Part shown: piece by piece, positions 1 through 6,403 of the stretch
How the letters are laid out: every line of letters starts with the position of its first letter
How positions within the stretch are numbered: the stretch's first letter is position 1
Origin: Acidobacteriota bacterium
Lineage (GTDB): Bacteria > Acidobacteriota > Terriglobia > Acidoferrales > UBA7541
Length of the DNA: 6,434 nucleotides
Reading direction: 5' to 3'
Assembly (NCBI GenBank): GCA_019239815.1
Contig: JAFAZL010000397.1
Location: 1-6,434, forward strand
Notes under the pieces: generated by a model
Database searches by the model: none
Seen by the model: only the letters and a program-made list of their open reading frames with translations
Told to the model about the DNA's origin: nothing
Position numbers and translations under genes: made by a program

Positions 1-8
1 GTTGGTTC

Positions 9-902
9 CTAATTGACCGAGAAAATCGTGTCGACGAGCTTCGTGATCTTGACGACGTAGGCGTCGAGATCCATGGTGAAGCGCGCGAGGTCCATGGAGG
101 CGAGCTTGGGGCAGTGTTCGCCGAGATCGATCCAGCCGGGATCAGTAGCGAGATCGACGATGCGCCACTCTTCGTAGCCGTAGCCGAGATTGCGGACGCG
201 GCAGAGAAGGTCAGCGAGATGGGTGATGGCGATCAAAGGATTACCCGCGGGCGCGAGTGTGGTGGTGTGGTGCCACTCGATGACGTCGCGGATGGCTTGC
301 GGGAGAGCCCAAGCTTTGGCGAGGATGACGCCGCTCTGGCAATGGGTGAAGCCGAGCGTGTCTTCCTCTTGTTCGTCGAGCGGGCGGCCGGCTTCGACGG
401 CTTTGGCGAGGACTTCGCGGTATTGGTCGGTGAAGGCGAGCGAATTGACGATGATGCCGAGATCGTGGAGAAGACCGGCGAGATAGGCTTTGTCGGGATC
501 GTTGTAGCCGATGCGTTCGGCGAATTCGCGGCAGACGAGCGCGCAGCCGAAAGAGTGGCGCCAGAAGACGCCCGGATCGACGACCCATTTGTCGTTCGGG
601 ACCATTTTGCTGAAACAGTTGCTGAGAAGGATGTCTTCGATGCGCTGGATGCCGAGCGTGAAGATGGCGGCTTGAATGGATTCGGCGGGCTTGGTGCGGC
701 CGTACAGAGGTGAGTTGGCGATGCGCAGAAGTTGCGCGGCGATGGTTTTTTCGTAGGAGACGAGCTTGACGACTTTGTCGATGGGCACTTTGTCGGGCGG
801 CTCGTGGAGGACATCGAGCAGCGGCTTTAACACGGCGGGAGAGGAAGGAAGCGAGCGGAGCGCTTCGACTTTTTTTTGCATGTCGCGCAGGGGAATGGTC
901 AT
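9..902 (-). CDS. HDOD-domain signalling protein
   Basis: 297 aa. The HDOD domain (about residues 12-215) shows the typical start LRSLPSSPAVLKPLLDVL (15-32), IANSPLYGR (61-69), IQAAIFTLGIQRI (76-88) and LAGLLHDLG (141-149). HDOD proteins are non-catalytic or uncharacterised relatives of HD phosphohydrolases and often occur in signalling operons. This one keeps His116, His146-Asp147, His187, His211-His212 and a possible Asp231, a set resembling the metal ligands of active HD domains, but lacks a GYP motif, so it is not HD-GYP. The C-terminal part (216-297) has no recognised motif. There is no receiver, membrane segment or signal peptide. Its ATG overlaps the cheR stop as ATGA, and GGAAGGG lies 11 nt upstream, so it should be co-translated with cheR. 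A run of eight A's covers codons 9-11. The TAG stop is at 11-9; the remaining 8 bases to the edge show no terminator. The molecular role is unknown. Confidence 0.92.
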   Translation of the reverse strand: MTIPLRDMQKKVEALRSLPSSPAVLKPLLDVLHEPPDKVPIDKVVKLVSYEKTIAAQLLRIANSPLYGRTKPAESIQAAIFTLGIQRIEDILLSNCFSKMVPNDKWVVDPGVFWRHSFGCALVCREFAERIGYNDPDKAYLAGLLHDLGIIVNSLAFTDQYREVLAKAVEAGRPLDEQEEDTLGFTHCQSGVILAKAWALPQAIRDVIEWHHTTTLAPAGNPLIAITHLADLLCRVRNLGYGYEEWRIVDLATDPGWIDLGEHCPKLASMDLARFTMDLDAYVVKITKLVDTIFSVN

Positions 903-1822
903 GGCTTGGGATTCCCTTCCGAGCCCGGCAGGCCCTTGAGATACGTGGTGGTGCCGGGAAGATGGACGAGGCGGAACTGATCGGTGACCTGGTAGAGCGA
1001 TTCGGCGTGGCCGAGAAAGAAATAGCCGGGCGCCTGGAGATTTGAGAAGAAGTGCTGGACGACGCGGCGCTTGGAAGCAATGTCGAAATAGATGAGGACG
1101 TTACAGCAGAAGATGAGGTCCATGCCTTTCATGAAGAGCATCTTGCTGTCGTCGTTGAGATTGAGGCGCGAGAAGGTGATGCGACTGCGGACGTTATCGT
1201 TGACGCGAAGCTTTTCGCCGTCGGCCGGGGTGAAGTATTTGCGCTTGTAGAGATCGCTGGTGTTGCGCAGCGCATAGCCGCCGTAGACGCCGGCCTTGGC
1301 GGTTTCGACAGAGCGATCGTTGAGGTCGGTGGCCTGGATATCGAAGGTCCAGCCTTTGAGAAGTTTTTCGCTTTGTTCGAGGAGAAACATCGCGAGCGTG
1401 TAGGGTTCTTCGCCGGTGGAACATCCGGCGCTCCAGATCTTGAGTTTTCTGAGACCGATTTGGCCGCGAGTTGCGATGAGTTCGGGAAGAATGACATTTT
1501 GGAGGGCAGTGAGCTGCGGCTGGCTGCGGAAAAGACAGGTTTCGCCGATGGTGATTTCGTTGAGGAGTTCGCGGAGTTCGACGACACGAGTAGCGGCACC
1601 GCTGAGCAGGTCGAGATATTGGCGTGAATCGGTAGCCTTGTTACTGGCGGCCATGCGGCGGTTGCAAGCGCCGGCGAGCAGATAGAGTTTCTCTTCGGAA
1701 TGGTAGATGCCGCAGGCTTGATAGACGAGGTCGCGAATCTTCAAGTAGACAGGGTCGCGAGACTCGTCGTCACGGGTAGAAGGAGCGGCGGGTTTCGGCG
1801 GCGTTTGTGTCTCAAGGGGCAT
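899..1822 (-). CDS. cheR: Chemotaxis protein-glutamate O-methyltransferase CheR
   Basis: 307 aa. It transfers methyl groups from S-adenosylmethionine to receptor glutamates, opposing CheB. An N-terminal helical domain (about 24-100) ends in the NEITIGETCLFR region (88-99), matching the family's conserved (N/E)T..FR element. The SAM-binding motif is IWSAGCSTGEEPYTLAM (129-145), with acidic Asp166 in ATDLND, NLND (221-224), and CCNVLIYFD (239-247). FLGHAESL (269-276) is the usual late strand. Residues 1-23 are a Pro-rich, probably disordered extension. The ATG lies 6 nt after the cheB stop; an AGGAG at 1841-1837 inside the last cheB codons is 14 nt from the ATG, rather far, so coupling to cheB termination is likely. 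The stop TGA overlaps the next gene's ATG. The linked MCP has no NWETF-like tail, so recruitment must not depend on one there. Confidence 0.96.
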   Translation of the reverse strand: MPLETQTPPKPAAPSTRDDESRDPVYLKIRDLVYQACGIYHSEEKLYLLAGACNRRMAASNKATDSRQYLDLLSGAATRVVELRELLNEITIGETCLFRSQPQLTALQNVILPELIATRGQIGLRKLKIWSAGCSTGEEPYTLAMFLLEQSEKLLKGWTFDIQATDLNDRSVETAKAGVYGGYALRNTSDLYKRKYFTPADGEKLRVNDNVRSRITFSRLNLNDDSKMLFMKGMDLIFCCNVLIYFDIASKRRVVQHFFSNLQAPGYFFLGHAESLYQVTDQFRLVHLPGTTTYLKGLPGSEGNPKP

Positions 1823-1828
1823 CGTGGA

Positions 1829-2929
1829 TTATTTCGCTCCTACTGGGTGGCCGGCAGCCAAAGGCTGGCGGCTAGCACGGACGTGACGATCAACCTCGAC
1901 GGCCATGCTGCGGAGCGGGTAAATGTTGTCGGCAAAGCCGGCGGCGGCAGTCTGGCCGGGCATTCCCCAAACCACGGAGCTTGCTTCATCCTGCACGAAC
2001 ACGCGGCCACCTTTTTCGCGCACGGCCTGCGAGCCAAGAACGCCATCGGAACCCATTCCCGTGAGAACGACAGCGAGGGTATTGGCGCGAAAGGTTGCGG
2101 CAACGGATCGGAAGAGCACGTCGACCGCGGGCCGACAGGAATTTTCGGGAGGCGCCTGATTCATCGCGAGATGGACGCCGGCGGCGCGGCGCTCGAGAAT
2201 CATGTGATAGTCGCCGGGAGCGATCCACGCGTGTCCCGGCTCGATCAGGGTGCCGGGCTCCCCTTCGTGAACCGAGATCGCGGAAGCCTTGTCGAGCCGC
2301 TCGGCGAGCAGCCGCGTAAATAGGGGCGGCATGTGCTGGACGATCAAGATAGGAACGGGGAAGTCGACGGGAATCGAGGGCAGAAGTTCAGCGAGCGCGT
2401 TCGGACCGCCAGTCGAGGAGCCGATCGCCAGCACTTCGATTCGGGCTCTGGCGCGGTCGGCGGCTGCGATCGGCTGCGGCGGCTTTGGCGGGGGGAAAGT
2501 GGGTTTCTTGTCAGGAAATCCGCGCCCGCAGAGCGCCTTAATTTTCGGGAGGAGATCTTCTTTGATGCGCAGCATGGTGACATCGAGGCTGCCGGTGTTG
2601 CTCGGCTTGGTGACGTAATCGCTGGCACCGAGAGCCAGCGCATCAAGCGTGGTGGCTGCGCCACGCTCGGTGAGTGTGCTGAACATGATGATCGGAAGCT
2701 GCGGATGTGACTTGCGAATTTCCTTTATAGCTTCGAGGCCGGACATATTGGGCATCTCGACATCGAGCGTGATGATGTCGGGCTTAAGCTGACCGATTTT
2801 CGCCAGCGCGAGGCGACCGTCGGACGCGGTGCCGGCGACTTCGACGGCGGGATCGCCGGCGAGGGCGTCGGTAAGCACCTTGCGAATCACGACCGAGTCG
2901 TCAACGACGAGAATGCGAATGGGCGGCAT
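1829..2929 (-). CDS. cheB: Chemotaxis response regulator protein-glutamate methylesterase CheB
   Basis: 366 aa from the chosen start. CheB removes methyl groups from receptor glutamates (and deamidates glutamines) when its receiver domain is phosphorylated by CheA. The receiver domain covers residues 3-120 with Asp10, Asp11, phosphoacceptor Asp56 (TLDVEMP), Ser84/Thr85 and Lys108. A Pro-rich linker (143-153) leads to the esterase domain with catalytic triad Ser172 (GSSTGG), His199 (VQHMP) and Asp295 (LTGMGSDG). All key residues are intact, so it should be active. The ATG at 2929 puts the receiver immediately at the N-terminus, as usual for CheB; no good Shine-Dalgarno precedes it. An in-frame TTG at 3007, overlapping the MCP stop, would add 26 residues unlike any receiver. 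Its place beside the receptor and cheR makes it part of the adaptation pair. Confidence 0.96.
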   Translation of the reverse strand: MPPIRILVVDDSVVIRKVLTDALAGDPAVEVAGTASDGRLALAKIGQLKPDIITLDVEMPNMSGLEAIKEIRKSHPQLPIIMFSTLTERGAATTLDALALGASDYVTKPSNTGSLDVTMLRIKEDLLPKIKALCGRGFPDKKPTFPPPKPPQPIAAADRARARIEVLAIGSSTGGPNALAELLPSIPVDFPVPILIVQHMPPLFTRLLAERLDKASAISVHEGEPGTLIEPGHAWIAPGDYHMILERRAAGVHLAMNQAPPENSCRPAVDVLFRSVAATFRANTLAVVLTGMGSDGVLGSQAVREKGGRVFVQDEASSVVWGMPGQTAAAGFADNIYPLRSMAVEVDRHVRASRQPLAAGHPVGAK

Positions 2930-3003
2930 AGCGCGAAGCGTGTGTTGGCCTTTCCCGGCGCGGCCGGTGAGAGTCGTCCCTGCGAATGCGTCGGCGTACC
3001 TGA

Positions 3004-5847
3004 TCAATATTTGAATTGGGCGACGAGTTCGCGCAGTTCGGTGGACATAGTCGTGAGCTGCTGGGCGGCGCGCTGCGAGTCGCCAGCGCCGTGCGACGTG
3101 CTTTGCGCGGCTTCGGCAACGCCAGCGATGTTCTTGGCAATTTCGCTGGCGCCGCGGGCGGCTTCGGTGACGTTGCGCGACATTTCGTTGGTGGTGGCGT
3201 TCTGCTCTTCGACGGCAGAAGCAATGGAGTTCGAGATGTCGTTGACCTGGGTGATGATGCGCGTGATGGTGCCGATGGCTTCGACCGCGCCTTTTGTGTC
3301 GACCTGAATGCTTTCGATCTTGCGGCTGATGTCTTCGGTGGCTTTGGCGGTTTCCTTGGCGAGCTCTTTGACTTCGTTGGCGACAACGGCGAAGCCTTTG
3401 CCGGCTTCACCTGCGCGAGCGGCTTCGATGGTAGCGTTGAGCGCGAGGAGATTGGTCTGCTGCGCGATGGAAGTGATGACCTTGATGACCTGGCCGATTT
3501 CGACGCTGGATTCGCCAAGCTTGCTGACGGTGACGTTGGTCGCCTGCGCGGCTTTGACAGCTTCGGTGGCGACCTTGGCGGCTTCGGTGGCGTTCTTGGC
3601 GATTTCCTTGATCGAGACGCTCATCTCTTCGCTGCCTGTGGCGACGGTTTGCAGGTTGCGGTTGACCTGTTCGCCAGCTGCCGAGACGACGTTGGCTTGT
3701 GACGAGGTTTCTTCGGCGTTGGCGCTCATCTGCTGGCTGACACTGGAAAGCTCTCCCGAAGAGGTGGAGAGTGTCGCTGCGGTCTGTCCGATCTTGCCGA
3801 TGCTCGTGCGGAGATTCGAGAGAAGCTGTGACAAGCCCGCGCCCATCTGGCCGATGGCGTCCTGCCCGCTGACGGTGATTTCCTGGGTGAGGTCGCCCCG
3901 GGACGCTGCGGAAACCGCGACGAGCATGGAATCAACTTTACGCCGGAGTTCCTCGGCCGCAGCTTTTTGTGGAGTGATGTCGCTGGCGTATTTGACGACC
4001 TTGAAGGGTTTGCCGTTGAGGTCGAGGATCGGATTGTAGGAGGCCTGTATCCAGACTTCCTTGCCACCCTTACCTACGCGCTTGTATTCGCCTGCCTGAT
4101 ATTCACCCCGGTTTAGCTTGGTCCAGAAATCGCGATAGTCGGAACTATTGCGATAGCTTTCGTCAACGAAAATGCTGTGATGCCTACCTTTAATTTCATC
4201 AAGCATATAGCCCATGGTCCGAAGGAAATTGTCGTTGGCCTCGACGATGGTGCCATCCATTTGGAATTCGATCACTGCTTGAGACTTTCCGATCGCCGCG
4301 ATCTGTCCAGCGAAATCGGCAGCTGATACCTTCTCGGAAGTTACGTTCGTGCCGACGACGACGATCTTCATGACGCGATCCATTTCGTCGCGCACAGCAC
4401 CGAAGACCGCCTGGATATAAACCTCCCGGCTGTCTTTGGTGACATTTTTGAAGACGCCGACCTGGGCCTTGCCGGTGCGCAGCTGGCTCCAGAAATCGGA
4501 GTACGCAGCGGAACGGGCGTGCGCCGAGTCCACGAGAATCTGGTGGTTTTTTCCGATCAGTTCCTCCTGCCGATAGCCGTACATCTCAAGAAAGTGCGCA
4601 TTGGCGGACAGGAAAGCGCCATCGACGCTAAGCTGCGCGTAGCAAAAATTGGAGTCAATTGCGCCAACGATGCCGCGCGCTTCCTGGCGTTCCAACTCGC
4701 TCTTGGTAATGTCGTAGCGCACGCCGATATATTTCATCGGCTTGCCGTTGTCGCCCAGAACCGGGGCGATGACGGCATCGACGTAGTACGGCGTGCCGTC
4801 CTTGGCGCGGTTCTTGATCACTCCACGAAACGTTTTGCCGCGGCCGATGGTGGACCAGACTTCCTTGAATACGGCCTTGGGCATATCGGGGTGACGCGTG
4901 GTGTTGTGCGGATGTCCGATCAGCTCGTCACGGGGATATTTCGATACTTCGATGAATTTTTCATTGACCGTAACGATGTCGCCTTTAAGGTCAGCCTCGG
5001 AGACGATGCTGGTGAGATCGCTCATTTCGGCCCGAACGCGAAGGTCTTTCAGCTCCTGGGTCACGGCGTGTTGCGCGGTCACATCGATAGCAGTCGCAAA
5101 TACCTTGGTGGGCTTGCCGTTGAGATCGAGGATGGGCGTGTAGGTGGCTTGCAACCACAGCTCCCGGCCTCCTTTACCGAGGCGATGGACCTCACCGGTG
5201 TGAGATTCGCCGCGGTTCAGCTTGGCCCAAAATTCGCGGTATTCCGGGGACTGGCGATGGGCTTCACTGACAAAAATGCTGTGATGGCGACCCTGAACTT
5301 CAGTGGGCGCGTATCCCGTGGCGGCGAGGAAATTTTCGTTCGCGGTTAGCAGGGTGCCATCCATTTGAAATTCGGCGACGGCGTAGGCGCGACTGACGGC
5401 GGCCAGTTCACCGAGCAACTCTTCTTTCAAGTTCGCGTCGGCCCCGCCGTCGTTGTCACCGTTTTCATTTGCTTCGCGTTCAGCCTCCTGCGCAACGCGT
5501 TCCATGACTTCGTCGACAGTTTCCGGCGTGAGGTTAAACTCGTTGAGCGCGAGGGCCAGGTGCGTCGTGGCACGTTCGACTTGACGCGGCTGCGTTAGCA
5601 AGTGGGCGTGGGCTTGAGAAGTTTCACGGTTGCGGCCATCGGTTGGGCCGCCCAGCGCCTGAGTCAAGAAAGTCGCCTGTCGCTGCTTCAGCGCGCCGAT
5701 ATTGGCCTTGGCAAACAGCGGGCGCAGATCGGTGTCGCCGAGCAGCTTGTCGTAGAAGCGGTCGACGATGGCGGTGACGTTTGCTTTCCCTCCGACCTGG
5801 GCGAACAACGAATCGGTACGGCGAACCGACGGCACTTTGACACCCAT
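3004..5847 (-). CDS. Soluble methyl-accepting chemotaxis protein: truncated haemoglobin I - four PAS - HAMP-like - MA
   Basis: A 947-aa receptor predicted to sense gas or redox signals and to control CheA through CheW. Residues about 12-122 form a group I truncated (2/2) haemoglobin: FY at 31-32 (Tyr32 = B10), Leu53 (E7), Gln57 (E11), the LGGP turn (65-68) and His80 as proximal F8. A D/N/G-rich linker follows (about 123-140). PAS1 is 150-259. PAS2 (275-382) carries Aer-like [14 protein letters not shown] (314-327) and GVIKNR (342-347). PAS3 is 396-504 and PAS4 is 517-627; PAS1 and PAS4 are close duplicates. A HAMP-like segment (about 632-685) leads to the MA domain with the tip [16 protein letters not shown] (799-814). 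A full methylation consensus surrounds Glu880-Glu881 (876-885), with near matches at 712-713 and 740-741. There is no hydrophobic membrane segment, so it should be cytoplasmic. The C-terminus (LVAQFKY) lacks an NWETF-type tether for CheR/CheB. The stop TGA lies 74 nt before the chosen cheB ATG. MCP identity is certain; globin and Aer-type assignments are strong by motif; the ligands are inferred. Confidence 0.96.
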   Translation of the reverse strand: MGVKVPSVRRTDSLFAQVGGKANVTAIVDRFYDKLLGDTDLRPLFAKANIGALKQRQATFLTQALGGPTDGRNRETSQAHAHLLTQPRQVERATTHLALALNEFNLTPETVDEVMERVAQEAEREANENGDNDGGADANLKEELLGELAAVSRAYAVAEFQMDGTLLTANENFLAATGYAPTEVQGRHHSIFVSEAHRQSPEYREFWAKLNRGESHTGEVHRLGKGGRELWLQATYTPILDLNGKPTKVFATAIDVTAQHAVTQELKDLRVRAEMSDLTSIVSEADLKGDIVTVNEKFIEVSKYPRDELIGHPHNTTRHPDMPKAVFKEVWSTIGRGKTFRGVIKNRAKDGTPYYVDAVIAPVLGDNGKPMKYIGVRYDITKSELERQEARGIVGAIDSNFCYAQLSVDGAFLSANAHFLEMYGYRQEELIGKNHQILVDSAHARSAAYSDFWSQLRTGKAQVGVFKNVTKDSREVYIQAVFGAVRDEMDRVMKIVVVGTNVTSEKVSAADFAGQIAAIGKSQAVIEFQMDGTIVEANDNFLRTMGYMLDEIKGRHHSIFVDESYRNSSDYRDFWTKLNRGEYQAGEYKRVGKGGKEVWIQASYNPILDLNGKPFKVVKYASDITPQKAAAEELRRKVDSMLVAVSAASRGDLTQEITVSGQDAIGQMGAGLSQLLSNLRTSIGKIGQTAATLSTSSGELSSVSQQMSANAEETSSQANVVSAAGEQVNRNLQTVATGSEEMSVSIKEIAKNATEAAKVATEAVKAAQATNVTVSKLGESSVEIGQVIKVITSIAQQTNLLALNATIEAARAGEAGKGFAVVANEVKELAKETAKATEDISRKIESIQVDTKGAVEAIGTITRIITQVNDISNSIASAVEEQNATTNEMSRNVTEAARGASEIAKNIAGVAEAAQSTSHGAGDSQRAAQQLTTMSTELRELVAQFKY
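3967..4278 (-). repeat. PAS4, second copy of the internal PAS duplication (partner 5071-5379)
   Basis: Receptor residues 524-627, the PAS next to the HAMP-like segment. It pairs with PAS1 despite two intervening PAS domains of different type (PAS2 Aer-like; PAS3 at 396-504 more diverged). It retains GRHHSIFV (554-561) and PILDLNGKP (606-614). As the membrane-independent input closest to the signalling helices, it probably relays conformational change into the HAMP and MA coiled coil. Confidence 0.85.
4702..5025 (-). other. Domain: Aer-like PAS (PAS2), candidate FAD-binding redox sensor
   Basis: Receptor residues 275-382. It resembles the N-terminal PAS of E. coli Aer over its whole length: [11 protein letters not shown] (294-304), [14 protein letters not shown] (311-324), Phe327 and Trp331, then [10 protein letters not shown] (342-351) and YIGVRYDIT (373-381). 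The Arg-His-Pro-Asp element and following Phe/Trp are the region tied to FAD binding in Aer. The aromatic before the GVIKN strand is Phe340 here, where Aer has Trp. FAD binding is the natural prediction but not proven: many Aer-type PAS domains exist and some may have lost the cofactor. Confidence 0.75.
5071..5379 (-). repeat. PAS1, one copy of an internal PAS duplication (partner 3967-4278)
   Basis: Receptor residues 157-259. By hand count about 65 of 104 positions are identical to PAS4, including [31 protein letters not shown] and PILDLNGKP. The DNA is recognisably similar but has many third-position differences, so the duplication is not very recent. This PAS type is common in BdlA-like receptors. 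No LOV-type reactive Cys motif is present. Confidence 0.85.
5482..5814 (-). other. Domain: group I truncated haemoglobin at the receptor N-terminus
   Basis: Receptor residues 12-122. The segment aligns without gaps, as I recall it, to Mycobacterium tuberculosis HbN from the B helix to the proximal His. Tyr32, Leu53, Gln57 and His80 here correspond to HbN Tyr33 (B10), Leu54 (E7), Gln58 (E11) and His81 (F8). At E15 there is Leu61 where HbN has Phe62, the residue discussed as a gate of its ligand tunnel. Phe45 fits the CD1 position. In the family, Tyr B10 and Gln E11 hydrogen-bond haem-bound O2. Haem binding is therefore likely, with O2 or NO as candidate ligands. The domain is clearly not the longer 3/3 globin of HemAT-type sensors. 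Confidence 0.88.
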
Positions 5848-5852
5848 TACAA

Positions 5853-5860
5853 CACCTCCC
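5853..5860 (-). promoter_or_regulatory. Strong Shine-Dalgarno that fixes the MCP start
   Basis: On the minus strand GGGAGGTG ends five bases before the ATG at 5847-5845, giving a near-perfect GGAGGT core at ideal spacing. It decides the start of the receptor at 5847. An in-frame start about 44 codons upstream would begin inside cheW, and the extra residues resemble no globin or receptor N-terminus. Confidence 0.85.
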
Positions 5861-5864
5861 TTTG

Positions 5865-5879
5865 GCTCCGGTGCGGAGC
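5865..5879. repeat. Perfect 6-bp inverted repeat just upstream of the MCP ribosome binding site
   Basis: GCTCCG and CGGAGC are separated by a 3-nt loop in the 88-nt cheW-MCP gap. The hairpin ends four bases before the MCP Shine-Dalgarno. In mRNA it could form a short GC-rich stem next to the ribosome site, or stabilise the downstream message. No U-tract follows, so it is not a convincing intrinsic terminator. A stem this short in GC-rich DNA may be chance. I see no convincing promoter in the rest of this gap. Confidence 0.3.
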
Positions 5880-5935
5880 GCGTCCTCGATTTGTGGATGG
5901 TGGATCTATGCGTACGAAAGTCTTTTCGGCGGGAG

Positions 5936-6403
5936 TCATGCTTCGGCTCCAGCGTGCAGCGTGTCCATGTCGGCCACATTGACGGCTTTTTCGGTATCGA
6001 GAATCAGCAGCAATCCGCTGGAGAGCTTATGCACGCCCGAGACGAGCTCGCGCGCGACACCTTGGAGCGTTTCCGGCGGCCGCTCGAAGGTTTCTTCCTG
6101 AACTTCGAGCACGTCGCCGATTTCGTCGACGAGCAGACTAAGCGCGCCGTCGGCCGTGCGTACGACGACGTTCATCGGAAGCTGATCCTCGGGGCGCTCG
6201 GCCGCGTTGAGGCGGCGGCGCAGGTCGATGGCAACGACGATTTGGCCGCGGAGGTTGATGAGACCGCGAATCACGCGCGGAACGAGTGGGACGCGCGTCA
6301 TTTCCTGGTAGCGGATGACTTCCTGGACTTGCTGCACGGGAACGCCGAAGAATTGGCGGTCGACATAGAAGGTGCAGAATTGCTGTGCGTTGGCCACGCT
6401 CAT
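5936..6403 (-). CDS. cheW: Chemotaxis coupling protein CheW
   Basis: A 155-aa single-domain CheW adaptor. The family bridges the MCP signalling tip and the P5 domain of the CheA kinase in cytoplasmic receptor arrays. The domain spans nearly the whole protein. It shows an N-terminal strand with FCTFYV (residues 9-14), the FGVPV...V.EVIR region (19-31), the family hallmark [16 protein letters not shown] (47-62), and a later [12 protein letters not shown] stretch. Length is normal for CheW and no receiver domain is fused, so it is CheW and not CheV. The ATG at 6403 follows a purine-rich GGGGAGCG, close to the start but usable, and translation may be coupled to the upstream frame. It lies 88 nt upstream of the MCP, which points to that receptor as its cognate partner, although CheW proteins often serve several receptors. 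Confidence 0.95.
   Translation of the reverse strand: MSVANAQQFCTFYVDRQFFGVPVQQVQEVIRYQEMTRVPLVPRVIRGLINLRGQIVVAIDLRRRLNAAERPEDQLPMNVVVRTADGALSLLVDEIGDVLEVQEETFERPPETLQGVARELVSGVHKLSSGLLLILDTEKAVNVADMDTLHAGAEA

Noticed and set aside
9..902. HD-GYP cyclic-di-GMP phosphodiesterase
   Set aside because: After the His211-His212 pair the sequence continues TTTLAPAGNP with no GYP motif, and the N-terminal half matches HDOD proteins.
241..1080. Minus-strand open frame spanning the cheR-HDOD junction
   Set aside because: It is an out-of-frame Ser/Arg/Pro-rich reading across two confidently assigned genes.
3016..4039. Two long plus-strand open frames opposite the MA domain (about 228 and 243 codons)
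   Set aside because: Both are antisense to the strongly conserved MCP signalling domain. One is a biased Gly/Asp/Phe-rich translation mirroring Ala/Glu/Lys codons, and neither resembles a known protein.
4519..5349. Plus-strand open frame of 276 codons opposite the receptor
   Set aside because: It lies wholly antisense to the well-supported PAS region; its translation shows no recognisable domain and looks like a mirror frame produced by high G+C codon bias.
3967..5379. LOV-type photosensor among the PAS domains
   Set aside because: None of the four PAS domains has the reactive-Cys motif (GRNCRFLQ-like) required for flavin photochemistry.
5482..5814. Globin-coupled sensor (HemAT-type) globin
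   Set aside because: The domain is only about 110 residues and follows the truncated-haemoglobin pattern (FY at B9-B10, LGGP turn, proximal His 13 residues after the GG pair) rather than the longer sensor-globin pattern.
5848..5979. 44-codon N-terminal extension of the receptor starting inside cheW
   Set aside because: It overlaps the end of cheW, is Arg/Thr/His-rich without domain similarity, and bypasses the near-perfect Shine-Dalgarno and ATG at 5847.
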